A stretch of DNA of 64,000 nt from Microbispora sp. H13382 (GTDB lineage Bacteria > Actinomycetota > Actinomycetes > Streptosporangiales > Streptosporangiaceae), in assembly GCF_014161445.1 (NCBI RefSeq), contig NZ_JABBXA010000022.1:1-64000 (forward strand). Direction: 5' to 3'. The position numbers were made by a program, and so were the translations under genes. The notes beneath the pieces were generated by a model. It worked only from the letters and a program-made list of their open reading frames with translations, had not been told where the DNA came from and did no database searches. Positions 35,214-48,328 of the stretch are shown in pieces (within the stretch, counting starts at the first letter, position 1; every line of letters starts with the position of its first letter).

Positions 35214-35945
35214 ATGGGATCCACTACGGGCATCCTCAAAACCCTCCGCCGCGTCCTCCGTCCCGAGAAGGCCCCTCCGCCACGCTCCGGACGGCCGATC
35301 GCGCTCGTCTACCGGGGCCCGGCCTCCATCGCCGGATGCTCGGAGGCGGTCGCCGGATTGCTGGAGGCCAGCCGCTGGGGCTTCGACGTCCGCTACACCG
35401 GCCCGCACGAGGAGGTCCCGCTCACGGCGGAGGCGCTGGCCCAGGCCGCCGTGTACGCCCAGCCCGGTGGCGGGGATCTGGACCGCGGCTACCGGCACCT
35501 CAGGCGGCATCGCGGCCTGCTCCGTGACTTCGTCGCCAAAGGCGGCCGCTATCTCGGCTTCTGCCTCGGCGGCTATCTCGCCGGAGCCACCCCGGGGTTC
35601 GCCCTGCTGCCGGGCGACACCGACCAGTACATCGCCACACCGGGGGCGACCGTGGAGGACGAGGAGGACACGCTCGTCGACGTGCGGTGGCGCGGCCGGG
35701 ACAGGAGCGTGTTCTTCCAGGACGGCCCCTGCTTCCTACTCGAACCGGACAACAAGGCCAGCGTCCTCGCCACCTACCCCAATGGCGCCGTCGCCGCCCT
35801 CGTCACGCCGTACGGCGCGGGCCGGGTCGCCGTGGTCGGCCCGCATCCGGAGGCCACCGACGACTGGTTCACCGACGCCGGTCTGCCGGTCCGGCAGGCG
35901 CAGGACCTCGGTCTCGACCTCGTGGACGCGGCGATGAGCGGGTGA
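35214..35945 (+). CDS. BPL_N-type glutamine-amidotransferase-like protein
   Basis: A 243-residue protein 18 bp after the synthetase gene, so probably in the same operon. It has the fold of the biotin-protein-ligase N-terminal (BPL_N) domain. LVYRGPASIAGCSEA begins the domain, VYAQPGGGDLDRGYRHL follows, and the nucleophile elbow is GRYLGFCLGGYLAGA, with a later VVGPHPEA. Cys and His suggest a class-I amidotransferase-like hydrolase, although the real reaction of this family is unknown. No signal peptide is clear; an N-terminal basic stretch is present. Co-location suggests a role in trimming, modifying or exporting the polymer, which is speculative. Confidence 0.75.
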   Translation: MGSTTGILKTLRRVLRPEKAPPPRSGRPIALVYRGPASIAGCSEAVAGLLEASRWGFDVRYTGPHEEVPLTAEALAQAAVYAQPGGGDLDRGYRHLRRHRGLLRDFVAKGGRYLGFCLGGYLAGATPGFALLPGDTDQYIATPGATVEDEEDTLVDVRWRGRDRSVFFQDGPCFLLEPDNKASVLATYPNGAVAALVTPYGAGRVAVVGPHPEATDDWFTDAGLPVRQAQDLGLDLVDAAMSG

Positions 35946-35978
35946 ACCCGTGACCCGTGTGATGAATGAGACAATTCA

Positions 35979-36038
35979 CCCTTAATGTTACTATTAGGGA
36001 CGAATTACCGCTTTCTGCTAAAAATCCCCATTATGGGG
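35979..36038 (+). promoter_or_regulatory. A+T-rich promoter region and palindromes before the aminopeptidase gene
   Basis: CCCTTAAT (35979-35986) and ATTAGGG (35993-35999) form a near-perfect inverted repeat. A second palindrome, CCCCAT-T-ATGGGG (36026-36038), includes the GGGG shine sequence just before the ATG at 36041. The segment is far more A+T-rich than its surroundings, so the aminopeptidase probably has its own regulated promoter. Confidence 0.5.
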
Positions 36039-36040
36039 GC

Positions 36041-37420
36041 ATGGTGCGTAAATTAGCCGCCCTCGCCGCGAGCCTCACCGTGATGGCGTCCTCGGCCGCT
36101 CCGGCCGCCGCGGAGCCGGTCACCTTCCTCCCCGGGTCGGCGGGGGCGGGCGACCCCTACTATCCCCTCCAGGGCAACGGCGGCTACGACGTCGGGCACT
36201 ACGACCTGCGCCTGCGGTTCGACCCCGACGACCACGAGGTGGACGCCACCACGACGATCACCGCGACCGCCGTCCAGAACCTGTCGCGGTTCAACCTCGA
36301 CTTCTCCGGGCCGCCGATCAGCGGCGTGACGGTGGACGGCGCCCGGGCCTCCTACCGCCGCGACGGTCAGGAACTGGTGATCACCCCTGCCAAGGGACTG
36401 AGGTCGGGGAGCACGTTCACGGTCGCGGTCTCCTATGCCGGCACGCCGAAGGCGGTCTCGGACGCGACCGGTCGCCAGGGATGGATCAGGACCAAGGACG
36501 GCGCGTTCGTGGCATCCCAGCCGGACGGCGCGCGCAGCTGGTTCCCGGCCAACGACAGCCCGGCGGACAAGGCCACCTTCTCCTTCCGGGTGTCCGCACC
36601 CGAGGATCTCACCGTGCTGGCCAACGGCGAGCACACGGGGACGGACGGCGCGGACGACGACGGCTACAAGACCGTGCGGTGGGAGATGAGGCAGCCGATG
36701 GCGCCCTATCTCGCCACGATCGCGATCGGGCACTTCGTGGTCAGCGAGGGCACGGTCGGCGGCATGCCCAACGTGACCGCCTACGACCCGTCGCTGGCCG
36801 AGGAGTCGAAGAACCTGCACGACGTCACGGCGAAGGCGGTCGCGTGGGGAACCAAGCTCTTCGGCCCCTACCCGTTCTCCTCCACGGGAGGCATCGCCGA
36901 CGGCAACGGCTCCGTGACCGCCCTGGAGACGCAGGGCCGGCCCGTCTACAGCGGCGGCCCCACCGACGACTCGGAGATCGTGCACGAGCTGGCGCACCAG
37001 TGGTTCGGTGACAGCGTCGGCGTGCAGAGCTGGCGCGACATCTGGCTCAACGAGGGCTTCGCGACGTACGCCGAATGGCTCTACCAGGAGCAGCACGGCG
37101 GGCCGTCCGCCAAGGAGATCTTCGACCGGCACTACCGGAAGACCGGCCACTTCTGGAACCTGAAGACCGGCGATCCCGGCCAGGAGCACATGTTCGACGA
37201 GGACGCGGTGTACCTCCGGGGCGCGATGACCGTCCACGCCCTGCGCACGAAGATCGGGGACAGGGTGTTCTTCTCCCTGCTGAAGACCTGGGCGCAGGAG
37301 AACAGGCACGGCACGGCGACCACGGCCGACTTCGTCAGCCTCGCGGAGAAGCTCAGCGGGCAGAACCTCCGCTCCTTCTTCGACGCATGGCTCTACCAGG
37401 CGAACAAGCCCCGGCTCTGA
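36041..37420 (+). CDS. Secreted M1-family zinc aminopeptidase
   Basis: 459 residues with a signal peptide (MVRKLAALAASLTVMASSA then APAAAEP). Zinc motif HELAH at 315-319 plus Glu338 in LNEGFA (H-E-x2-H-x18-E). The substrate-binding GxMEN loop reads TALETQGRPVY, a known variant in short bacterial M1 enzymes. The C-terminal ERAP-like helical domain is absent, so the enzyme is compact. It removes N-terminal residues from peptides outside the cell. Its place after a Pls-like synthetase suggests hydrolysis of, or self-protection from, the polymer. As I recall, aminopeptidases lie near poly-lysine synthetase genes in some producers. The ATG at 36041 starts the signal peptide. Confidence 0.88.
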   Translation: MVRKLAALAASLTVMASSAAPAAAEPVTFLPGSAGAGDPYYPLQGNGGYDVGHYDLRLRFDPDDHEVDATTTITATAVQNLSRFNLDFSGPPISGVTVDGARASYRRDGQELVITPAKGLRSGSTFTVAVSYAGTPKAVSDATGRQGWIRTKDGAFVASQPDGARSWFPANDSPADKATFSFRVSAPEDLTVLANGEHTGTDGADDDGYKTVRWEMRQPMAPYLATIAIGHFVVSEGTVGGMPNVTAYDPSLAEESKNLHDVTAKAVAWGTKLFGPYPFSSTGGIADGNGSVTALETQGRPVYSGGPTDDSEIVHELAHQWFGDSVGVQSWRDIWLNEGFATYAEWLYQEQHGGPSAKEIFDRHYRKTGHFWNLKTGDPGQEHMFDEDAVYLRGAMTVHALRTKIGDRVFFSLLKTWAQENRHGTATTADFVSLAEKLSGQNLRSFFDAWLYQANKPRL

Positions 37421-37429
37421 ACCCGGCGA

Positions 37430-37723
37430 CTATCGCTGGACAAGGATGGACCGCACGCCGGGGAGGACGGTGGCGCGGAAGGTGGCGTCGAGTTCGGCGG
37501 GGGTGGCGGCGATGTCGCCGTCCACCCAGCCGCGCAGCAGTGCCAGGAAGGCGCCGGCCACGCAGATCACCAGGCGGTCGAGCGCGGGCGACGGCCGGGC
37601 GCCCGCGGCGAGGAGTTCGTCCCTGACCACACGGCCGAGTATCCGCTCGCCGCGTGCCGGCACCAGGCCGCCGCCGCGCCGCCCCAGTAACGCGCGTACG
37701 AGCGGACCACGGCGCACTCTCAT
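37430..37723 (-). pseudogene. Remnant of a TetR-family regulator (C-terminal domain only)
   Basis: The last ~97 codons of this frame read as the C-terminal part of a TetR-type protein (RRGPLVRALLGRRGGG, then LVICVAGAFLALLRGWVDGD and ELDATFRATVLPG). No DNA-binding HTH can be found upstream in any frame; the preceding ~170 bp encode low-complexity proline-rich sequence. The gene is therefore probably a 5'-deleted relic. It is convergent with the M1 aminopeptidase, with only 9 bp between the stop codons. Confidence 0.65.
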
Positions 37724-37895
37724 GGTGCGGGTTTGCCCTCGCGGCGGGCGGGGAGGGGTGGACAGCACCGCCGGGGGATGGTTGCGGACAGCCCGTTTCG
37801 GTCTTCGCGGCGGCCCGTAAGGAGGGCGGATGTGAGAGCCGCGCCAGGCCCCCGCCAGAAGCGGATCGGGCGGAGCGGGACCGCGGAGGGGTGAA

Positions 37896-38318
37896 GTGAG
37901 CGGAATACCCACCATCAAGAGCCTGGACGAGCTGACCGAGCTCGTGGAGCACCGGCCCGGCCTGCACCTGCGGTACTCCAAGGGGCCCGAGGCCGACGCC
38001 GGCAAGCCGAGCGTCGACTACGAGAGCCGTCTGGAGCTGCCCGGCCTGTCGGCGACCGTGCTCGACGCCGAGCGCTGGTGGACCCTCCCGCTGCGCGACT
38101 GGCTGGCCCGCCAGATCTGCAAATACACGCATCTGGCCGAGAATGACGAGGAACGGCACGCCTGGGTGCTGACCGGTCGTGTGGTGGGCCGCGGCCCCGA
38201 CCACGAGCCGCTCATCGACCAGGTCGAGCCGGTCGCGTGGCTCGACGACTCGGTGGTCGAGCAGGCGCGTGAGCACTACGAGGAGGTCTTCGACGCCGGC
38301 CGCGACTCCACCGGCTGA
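37896..38318 (+). CDS. DUF6098-family protein
   Basis: A 140-residue soluble protein. It begins IPTIKSLDELTELVEHRPGLHLRYSKGPEADA, the signature start of actinobacterial DUF6098 proteins, and goes on with WWTLPLRDWLARQICKYTHL and VEPVAWLDDSVVEQAREHY. Many related proteins have this form and none has an assigned function to my knowledge. The GTG at 37896 is preceded by GGAGGGG. It is monocistronic by position. Confidence 0.8.
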   Translation: MSGIPTIKSLDELTELVEHRPGLHLRYSKGPEADAGKPSVDYESRLELPGLSATVLDAERWWTLPLRDWLARQICKYTHLAENDEERHAWVLTGRVVGRGPDHEPLIDQVEPVAWLDDSVVEQAREHYEEVFDAGRDSTG

Positions 38319-38610
38319 GGTTCGGGCCGGGCACCCCGGCAGGGACGGACTCCCGCCCGGCCCCGCAGCACCTCGCCGTACACCGCGCGGCGAAGACGGA
38401 GCACAGACGCGGAACGTGCACGCCGCGGATGTACCCCGAAGTCGTGATCGCCACTGACACGTCGCCTCCGAGGGCGATCCGCAGAGATCGTCCGCCGGGT
38501 AGCCTTGCAGGCCGGTGTGCCGCTCCGGCCGCGGTCAGAGGAGGCGTGGCCTTCGGCAGTGCTTTGTATGCTTTCTTTCTCCTGGTCAAACGGCGATCGT
38601 GAGGGTGGAC
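38319..38610. other. Intergenic region before the hybrid kinase gene
   Basis: A 292-bp gap with no gene seen. The promoter of the kinase is expected in it, perhaps near CCGGGTAGCCTTGCAGG (38497-38513). No convincing -35/-10 pair or palindrome was found. Confidence 0.3.
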
Positions 38611-43422
<4,812 letters not shown>

Positions 43423-43431
43423 GCCCGGCCC

Positions 43432-44730
43432 TCAGGGACGGCGGGCCGCCGCGTGGACGGTGCGGCGGCCCCGGACCCGCGCCGCCCGGTGCAGGTCCTC
43501 CAGCACCGCCCGGGCGGCCCGCCGTCCGGAGACCAGCGCGCCCTGGTGGGAGCCGGTGTCGCGGTGGTCGCCGCACACGTAGCGGCGGCCGCCGAGTCCC
43601 ACCGCTTCCAGGCGGACCGGGCGGCGCAGCGGCATCGGGGGCGGCATCGCGGGCAGGGCCGCCTCGATCGCGTAGGTGGCGACGTGCTCCCACGACGAGG
43701 TGTCACCGTAGATCTCGGTGAGCCTGGCCCGCACCCGGCGCTCGTCCCGGTCGCCGTGGACGCCGAGGACCGAGGTGGAGATCAGGGCACGTCCGTCGGC
43801 GGAGTATTCGGGCGCGGCATCGGTGATCACGATCGTGTCGGTGATCACTCCCTTCGTGTCCACGATCAGCGTGGGCTCGCCGAGGGGCGAGGCCGGGGCG
43901 GCGTGGTAGAAGGTCGTGACCGGCCGCATCGCGGGCACCGGCAGGCCGGGCACCAGCCGCCCGGCCGTGGGCGGATCCACCGCCACCACCACGGCCGCAC
44001 CCGGGACCTCGCCTCCGCCCGCGAGGGCCACACCGTCGGGGGTCAGCGCGCGCACCGGCGTCTCCAGCGAGATCGTGCCCTCCGGCAGCCGGGCGGCGAG
44101 CTGCGCGGGGATCCGCTCCATGCCGAGGGCCGGCACGCCGATCCTGCCGCGGGAGAACGACCGCCACAGGAGGTGAAAGATCCGGCTGGAGGTCTCCAGC
44201 TCCCGTTCGAGCACGACTCCCGCGAGGAGGGGGCGGAACAGGTTCTCGACGATCTCGGGGGACGCGCCCCAGCGCCGCAGCTCGGCCAGCGTCGTTCGCT
44301 CCGCGCCGCGCCGCCGTACGAGGGAGCCGGGCAGCAGCAGGTCGCGGGCGGTCACCGCGGCGAGGACCGCCTTGTCCACCGGTGTGCCGACATGCGCGAG
44401 CAGGCCGCTGAGCGCATGCCGGGGATGCCGCCACGGCAGCGCGACCCGCTCGCGCCGGCCGTTCCGGAAGATCATCGCCCCGTTGGTGAACCGCCGCAGG
44501 TCCAGCGCGCCGATGTCGAGGACCCGGGCGGCCTCGGGGTAGCTGGTGTTGAAGATCTGGAAGCCCCGGTCGAGGCGGAAGCCGTCCACCAGGTCGGTGC
44601 GGACCCGGCCGCCCACGCCGTCGGACGCCTCCAGGACCCGGACCGCCACACCCGCTTTGTGCAGGTGCCAGGCGCAGGCCAGGCCCGCGAGCCCCGCGCC
44701 GACGACGATCACCTCGGCTGGCTGTGGCAT
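43432..44730 (-). CDS. FAD-dependent amine-oxidase-like oxidoreductase
   Basis: 432 residues. The FAD Rossmann motif is VIVVGAGLAGLACAWHLHKAGV, with the acidic end VLEASDGVGGRVRTD typical of monoamine oxidase/phytoene desaturase-like flavoproteins. The C-terminal FAD segment is VCGDHRDTGSHQGALVSGRRAA. The substrate is unknown; related proteins are annotated as NAD(P)/FAD-dependent oxidoreductases. There is no signal peptide. The gene converges on the hybrid kinase with a 9-bp gap and stands alone on its strand. Its start is 520 bp from the divergent lyase gene. Confidence 0.85.
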   Translation of the reverse strand: MPQPAEVIVVGAGLAGLACAWHLHKAGVAVRVLEASDGVGGRVRTDLVDGFRLDRGFQIFNTSYPEAARVLDIGALDLRRFTNGAMIFRNGRRERVALPWRHPRHALSGLLAHVGTPVDKAVLAAVTARDLLLPGSLVRRRGAERTTLAELRRWGASPEIVENLFRPLLAGVVLERELETSSRIFHLLWRSFSRGRIGVPALGMERIPAQLAARLPEGTISLETPVRALTPDGVALAGGGEVPGAAVVVAVDPPTAGRLVPGLPVPAMRPVTTFYHAAPASPLGEPTLIVDTKGVITDTIVITDAAPEYSADGRALISTSVLGVHGDRDERRVRARLTEIYGDTSSWEHVATYAIEAALPAMPPPMPLRRPVRLEAVGLGGRRYVCGDHRDTGSHQGALVSGRRAARAVLEDLHRAARVRGRRTVHAAARRP

Positions 44731-45250
44731 CAGCGTCCCCCCCCTTCCGGCCGCCGTACGGCTCCTTCAGGGACTTCGCACCGCGCCGCGGCCGCGGATG
44801 CAGCGGCGCCGGCGCGGAGGCCGCAGAGCCGGGGCGAGAGATCAGATCTGTGCTCGTTCACAGGTCTGTACGACGCGCGGGGACTGAAAGTTTCAGTGAT
44901 CGACAGAGAGGAACCCCCGCGCAGGTGAAGCGGCGGTACACGGCCCTACCAGCCGGAGATCCGCTCATCCGGACGCATCCGATGATTGCGTTCACATCGC
45001 TGAACCGGGGGTGATTGACCACACCGCCGGTTTCGCGTTGTGATGGCGCACCTCGGCACCCCCCGCATGACCCTGTATGTCGCATCCCGGCGCAGCCCGG
45101 CGCATCCCGCCGCACCGTACCCGCCGCGGCTCGGCCCGACCCCCGGAGGTCTCGCTTCGGACAAGCCCGACCACGCGTCCCGGCGCCGCGCGTCGCGGGC
45201 GCCGTCACGGCTCCGCCGTCGGTTCCCATCGGCACCCCCTTGGAGTTTGG
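44731..45250. other. Divergent intergenic region before the rhamnogalacturonan lyase
   Basis: A 520-bp gap with no supported gene on either strand. It holds a 15-bp palindrome (listed separately), and a moderately A+T-rich part around 44980-45020 that may contain the lyase promoter. Confidence 0.4.
44883..44897. promoter_or_regulatory. 15-bp palindrome ACTGAAAGTTTCAGT
   Basis: Perfect 7-bp arms around a central G. GAAAGTTTC-type boxes are known upstream of secreted plant-polysaccharide-degrading enzymes of streptomycetes, so it may control the CBM2-lyase gene, though it lies 353 bp from that start. It could also serve the divergent flavoprotein gene, whose start is 152 bp away. Confidence 0.5.
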
Positions 45251-47572
45251 ATGACCACACGACGAAGATCCGCCCTGCTCGCCGCCGTGGCCTCGGCCGC
45301 CGCGCTCGCGGGGGCCGCGGTCCTGCCCGCCCTGCCGGCCTCGGCGGCGGCGGGCTGCCGGGTGGACTACCAGGTGACCAACCAGTGGCAGGACGGCTTC
45401 GGCGCCGCCGTCACGATCACCAACCTCGGCGACGCGGTCAACGGCTGGACGCTCACCTGGTCGTACGCCGCGGGCCAGACCGTCACGCAGGCGTGGAACG
45501 CCACGGTCACCCAGAGCGGCGCGCAGGTCAGCGCGAAGGACGCCGGTTACAACGCGGCCATTCCCACCGGCGGCACGGCGTCGTTCGGCTTCAACGGCTC
45601 GTGGAACAACTCGTCCAACCCCGTGCCCGCGAGCTTCGCGCTCAACGGCACCACCTGCACCGGCGGGGTCACGAACAGCCCCAGTGCGTCTCCCAGTACG
45701 TCCCCCAGTGCCTCTCCCAGCGCCTCTCCCAGCGCCTCTCCCAGCGCCTCTCCCAGTGCGAGCCCGACGCGGTCGCCGAGCCCGTCGCCCAGCCCCTCGG
45801 CGAGCCCCACGAGCATCCCGGCGGGCGCGCGGCAGATGGAGGACCTCGGCCGCGGCCTGATCAGCGTGCGGTCGGGCAGCGGCAACCTGGTCTCCTGGCG
45901 GCTGCTCGGCACCGAGGACATCGGCACCGGGTTCAACCTCTACCGGGGGTCCACGAAGCTCAACTCCTCGCCGATCACCACCTCCACGAACTACTTCGAC
46001 TCCGGGGCCGCCGCCGACGCCACGTACACCGTGCGGGCCGTGGTGAACGGCGCCGAGCAGGCGGCGTCGGAGACGTCGCTGCGCCTGGCCAACGGCTACC
46101 TGGACGTGCCGATCCAGCCGCCGTCCGGCGGCACCACGCCCGACGGGGTGGCCTACACCTACAGCGCGAACGACGCGAGCGTGGGCGACCTGGACGGCGA
46201 CGGGCAGTACGAGTTCGTGCTGAAGTGGGACCCGTCCAATGCCAAGGACAACTCCCAGTCGGGCTACACCGGCAACGTGTTCGTCGACGCGTACAAGCTC
46301 AACGGCACCCGCATGTGGCGGATCGACCTCGGGCGCAACATCCGCGCCGGCGCCCACTACACGCAGTTCCAGGTGTACGACTACGACGGCGACGGCAGGG
46401 CCGAGGTGGCCATGAAGACCGCCGACGGCACCAGGGACGGCACCGGCGTCGTCATCGGCAGTTCCTCGGCCGACTACCGCAACTCCTCCGGCTACGTCCT
46501 GTCCGGTCCCGAATATCTGACGATGTTCAACGGCCAGACCGGCAAGGCGATGTCCACCGTGAACTACGACCCGCCGCGCGGCACGGTCTCCTCCTGGGGT
46601 GACAACTACGGCAACCGGGTCGACCGTTTCCTCGCCGCCACCGCCTACCTCGACGGCGCCCGCCCGTCGCTGATCATGTCGCGCGGCTACTACACCCGTA
46701 CGGTCATCGCGGCGTGGGACTTCCGCAGCGGCTCGCTGACCAAGCGGTGGACGTTCGACTCCGACTCCGCCGGCAGTCAGTACACCGGCCAGGGCAACCA
46801 CAACCTGGCCGTCGCCGACGTGGACGCCGACGGCAAGGACGAGATCGTCTTCGGCGCGATGGCGATCAACGACAACGGCTCGGCGTTGTGGAACACCCGC
46901 AACGGCCACGGCGACGCGCTGCACGTCGGCGACCTCGACCCGTCACGCGCGGGGCTGGAGGTGTTCAAGGTCGACGAGGACACCAGCAAGCCCGCGGCGT
47001 GGATGGCCGACGCCCGCACCGGTTCGATCATCTGGAGCAACGCCTCCTGCGGCTGCGACAACGGGCGCGGCGTCTCCGACGACGTCTGGTCCGGCAGTCC
47101 GGGCGCCGAGTCGTGGTCGTCCGCCGTCAGCGGCATCTACAACACGAAGGGGCAGAACGTCGGGCGCAAGCCGGGCTCGGCGAACTTCCTCGCGTGGTGG
47201 GACGCCGACCCCGTCCGGGAGCTGCTCGACGGCACCCACATCGACAAGTACGGCACCGGCTCCGACACCCGGCTGCTGACGGCGAGCGGGGTGCACTCCA
47301 ACAACGGCACCAAGTCCACCCCCTCGCTGTCGGCCGACCTGTTCGGCGACTGGCGCGAGGAGGTCGTCTGGCCGACGAGCGACAACACCGCCCTGCGGAT
47401 CTACAGCACGACCGCGACGGCGAGCCGGCAGATCTACACGCTGATGCACGACCCGGTGTACCGGCTCGCGATCGCCTGGCAGAACACCGCCTACAACCAG
47501 CCGCCCCACACCGGCTTCTTCCTCGGGGACGGCATGGCCACGCCCGCCAGACCGAACATCTATCTGAGGTGA
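45251..47572 (+). CDS. Secreted rhamnogalacturonan lyase (PL11) with CBM2
   Basis: 773 residues. Signal peptide (SALLAAVASAAALAGAAVLPAL, then ASAAA). A CBM2 carbohydrate-binding module (about 35-136) has CRVDYQVTNQWQDGF, conserved aromatics (GWTLTWSY, NGSWNN) and two Cys forming the usual disulfide. A Ser/Pro/Ala linker (about 140-195) follows. The PL11 catalytic domain starts RQMEDLGRGLISVRSG and has calcium-binding acidic loops (VGDLDGDGQYEFVLKWDPSN, YDYDGDGRAEVAMKT, VADVDADGKDEIVFGA). It cleaves the rhamnogalacturonan I backbone of pectin outside the cell. The ATG at 45251 follows GGAG. No other pectin genes lie in the window. Confidence 0.93.
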   Translation: MTTRRRSALLAAVASAAALAGAAVLPALPASAAAGCRVDYQVTNQWQDGFGAAVTITNLGDAVNGWTLTWSYAAGQTVTQAWNATVTQSGAQVSAKDAGYNAAIPTGGTASFGFNGSWNNSSNPVPASFALNGTTCTGGVTNSPSASPSTSPSASPSASPSASPSASPSASPTRSPSPSPSPSASPTSIPAGARQMEDLGRGLISVRSGSGNLVSWRLLGTEDIGTGFNLYRGSTKLNSSPITTSTNYFDSGAAADATYTVRAVVNGAEQAASETSLRLANGYLDVPIQPPSGGTTPDGVAYTYSANDASVGDLDGDGQYEFVLKWDPSNAKDNSQSGYTGNVFVDAYKLNGTRMWRIDLGRNIRAGAHYTQFQVYDYDGDGRAEVAMKTADGTRDGTGVVIGSSSADYRNSSGYVLSGPEYLTMFNGQTGKAMSTVNYDPPRGTVSSWGDNYGNRVDRFLAATAYLDGARPSLIMSRGYYTRTVIAAWDFRSGSLTKRWTFDSDSAGSQYTGQGNHNLAVADVDADGKDEIVFGAMAINDNGSALWNTRNGHGDALHVGDLDPSRAGLEVFKVDEDTSKPAAWMADARTGSIIWSNASCGCDNGRGVSDDVWSGSPGAESWSSAVSGIYNTKGQNVGRKPGSANFLAWWDADPVRELLDGTHIDKYGTGSDTRLLTASGVHSNNGTKSTPSLSADLFGDWREEVVWPTSDNTALRIYSTTATASRQIYTLMHDPVYRLAIAWQNTAYNQPPHTGFFLGDGMATPARPNIYLR
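45677..45760 (+). repeat. Tandem 12-bp repeats encoding the Ser-Pro-Ser-Ala linker
   Basis: Seven or so imperfect copies of a 12-bp unit (CCCAGYGCSTCT) encode PSAS repeats between the CBM2 and lyase domains. Such arrays easily change copy number by slippage, so linker length may vary between strains. Confidence 0.8.
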
Positions 47573-47577
47573 TCCCC

Positions 47578-47623
47578 CGGCGGCGGCCGCGGACATACCT
47601 GGCGAGGTCCGCGGCCGCCGCCG
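47578..47623. terminator. Bidirectional terminator between the lyase and SnoaL-like genes
   Basis: Perfect 17-bp inverted repeat, arms CGGCGGCGGCCGCGGAC and its complement, with a 12-base loop. It lies between convergent genes. There is no T-tract. Confidence 0.8.
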
Positions 47624-47639
47624 AGCACGCCAGAAGCGC

Positions 47640-48074
47640 TCAGCCCGGGGCCTGCGTGAGGCACAGACCGAGCTGGGTGTACAGCTCCAACTGGTCGAAG
47701 TACTCCCGGTGGGTCTTGATCTTGCCGTCCTCGACGAAGGACGCGCAGGTGCCGCGGAAAGTGACCGGACGACCGGTCCCCTCCAGTTCGCTCCCGTTCG
47801 GCAGCAGGACAGGCCCGAGGTGCGTGCCCGTGGCCGTCCACTCCACCATCAAGGGCACGTCGCAGCTGACGGCTTCGTACCAAACGATCAGCTGGAAGTC
47901 GGGAAAGCTCTTGAAGACCTGCTCGTACATCCACGCGATCTGCTCATGCCCCTCCGCCACACCGAAGGGCGAGACGAGGACGGCGTCCGGACTGAAGGCC
48001 TCGAGCACGCCCTCCAGGTCGTGTTCGTTGAGCGCGTCGGCCAGCCGGCGTTTCACAGCCCATGAATCGGACAT
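47640..48074 (-). CDS. SnoaL/NTF2-like protein
   Basis: 144 residues with the SnoaL-like cone fold: helix VKRRLADALNEHDLEGVLEAFSPDAVLVSP, then FPDFQLIVWYEAVSCDVPLMVEWTATGTH, and a final strand with FRGTCASFVEDGKIKTHREYFDQLELYTQLG. The order and the last segment are typical of SnoaL-like polyketide-cyclase or ester-cyclase relatives. There is no biosynthetic cluster here, so a polyketide role is unlikely; the function is open. It has its own strand and is flanked by a terminator. Confidence 0.8.
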   Translation of the reverse strand: MSDSWAVKRRLADALNEHDLEGVLEAFSPDAVLVSPFGVAEGHEQIAWMYEQVFKSFPDFQLIVWYEAVSCDVPLMVEWTATGTHLGPVLLPNGSELEGTGRPVTFRGTCASFVEDGKIKTHREYFDQLELYTQLGLCLTQAPG

Positions 48075-48328
48075 GGCGACAGTCCTTCGACGGTCGGTAT
48101 GTAACGCAGGGCAACGACTTTAGCCAGAGGCCGGTCAGGCCCTGCCCACGATTACCTCGTGGGAGCACCACGAGCGGGTTCCGGTTCCCACACGGTCACG
48201 CGGTTTCCGCACGGCGGTTCCGGCGGCGTCCCGCTGACTGGGCGTCGAGGTCTCCAATCCCCCACTACCGCGTGACCTGCGCCTTTGTGGGTAAGCCAAT
48301 CACTGCGGAGGGCCGAGGGGGTGGCAGG

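Noticed and set aside
36041..37420. The change from GxMEN to ALETQ in the M1 enzyme as an inactivating mutation
   Set aside because: This variant is common in short actinobacterial M1 peptidases and all zinc ligands and the catalytic glutamate are intact.
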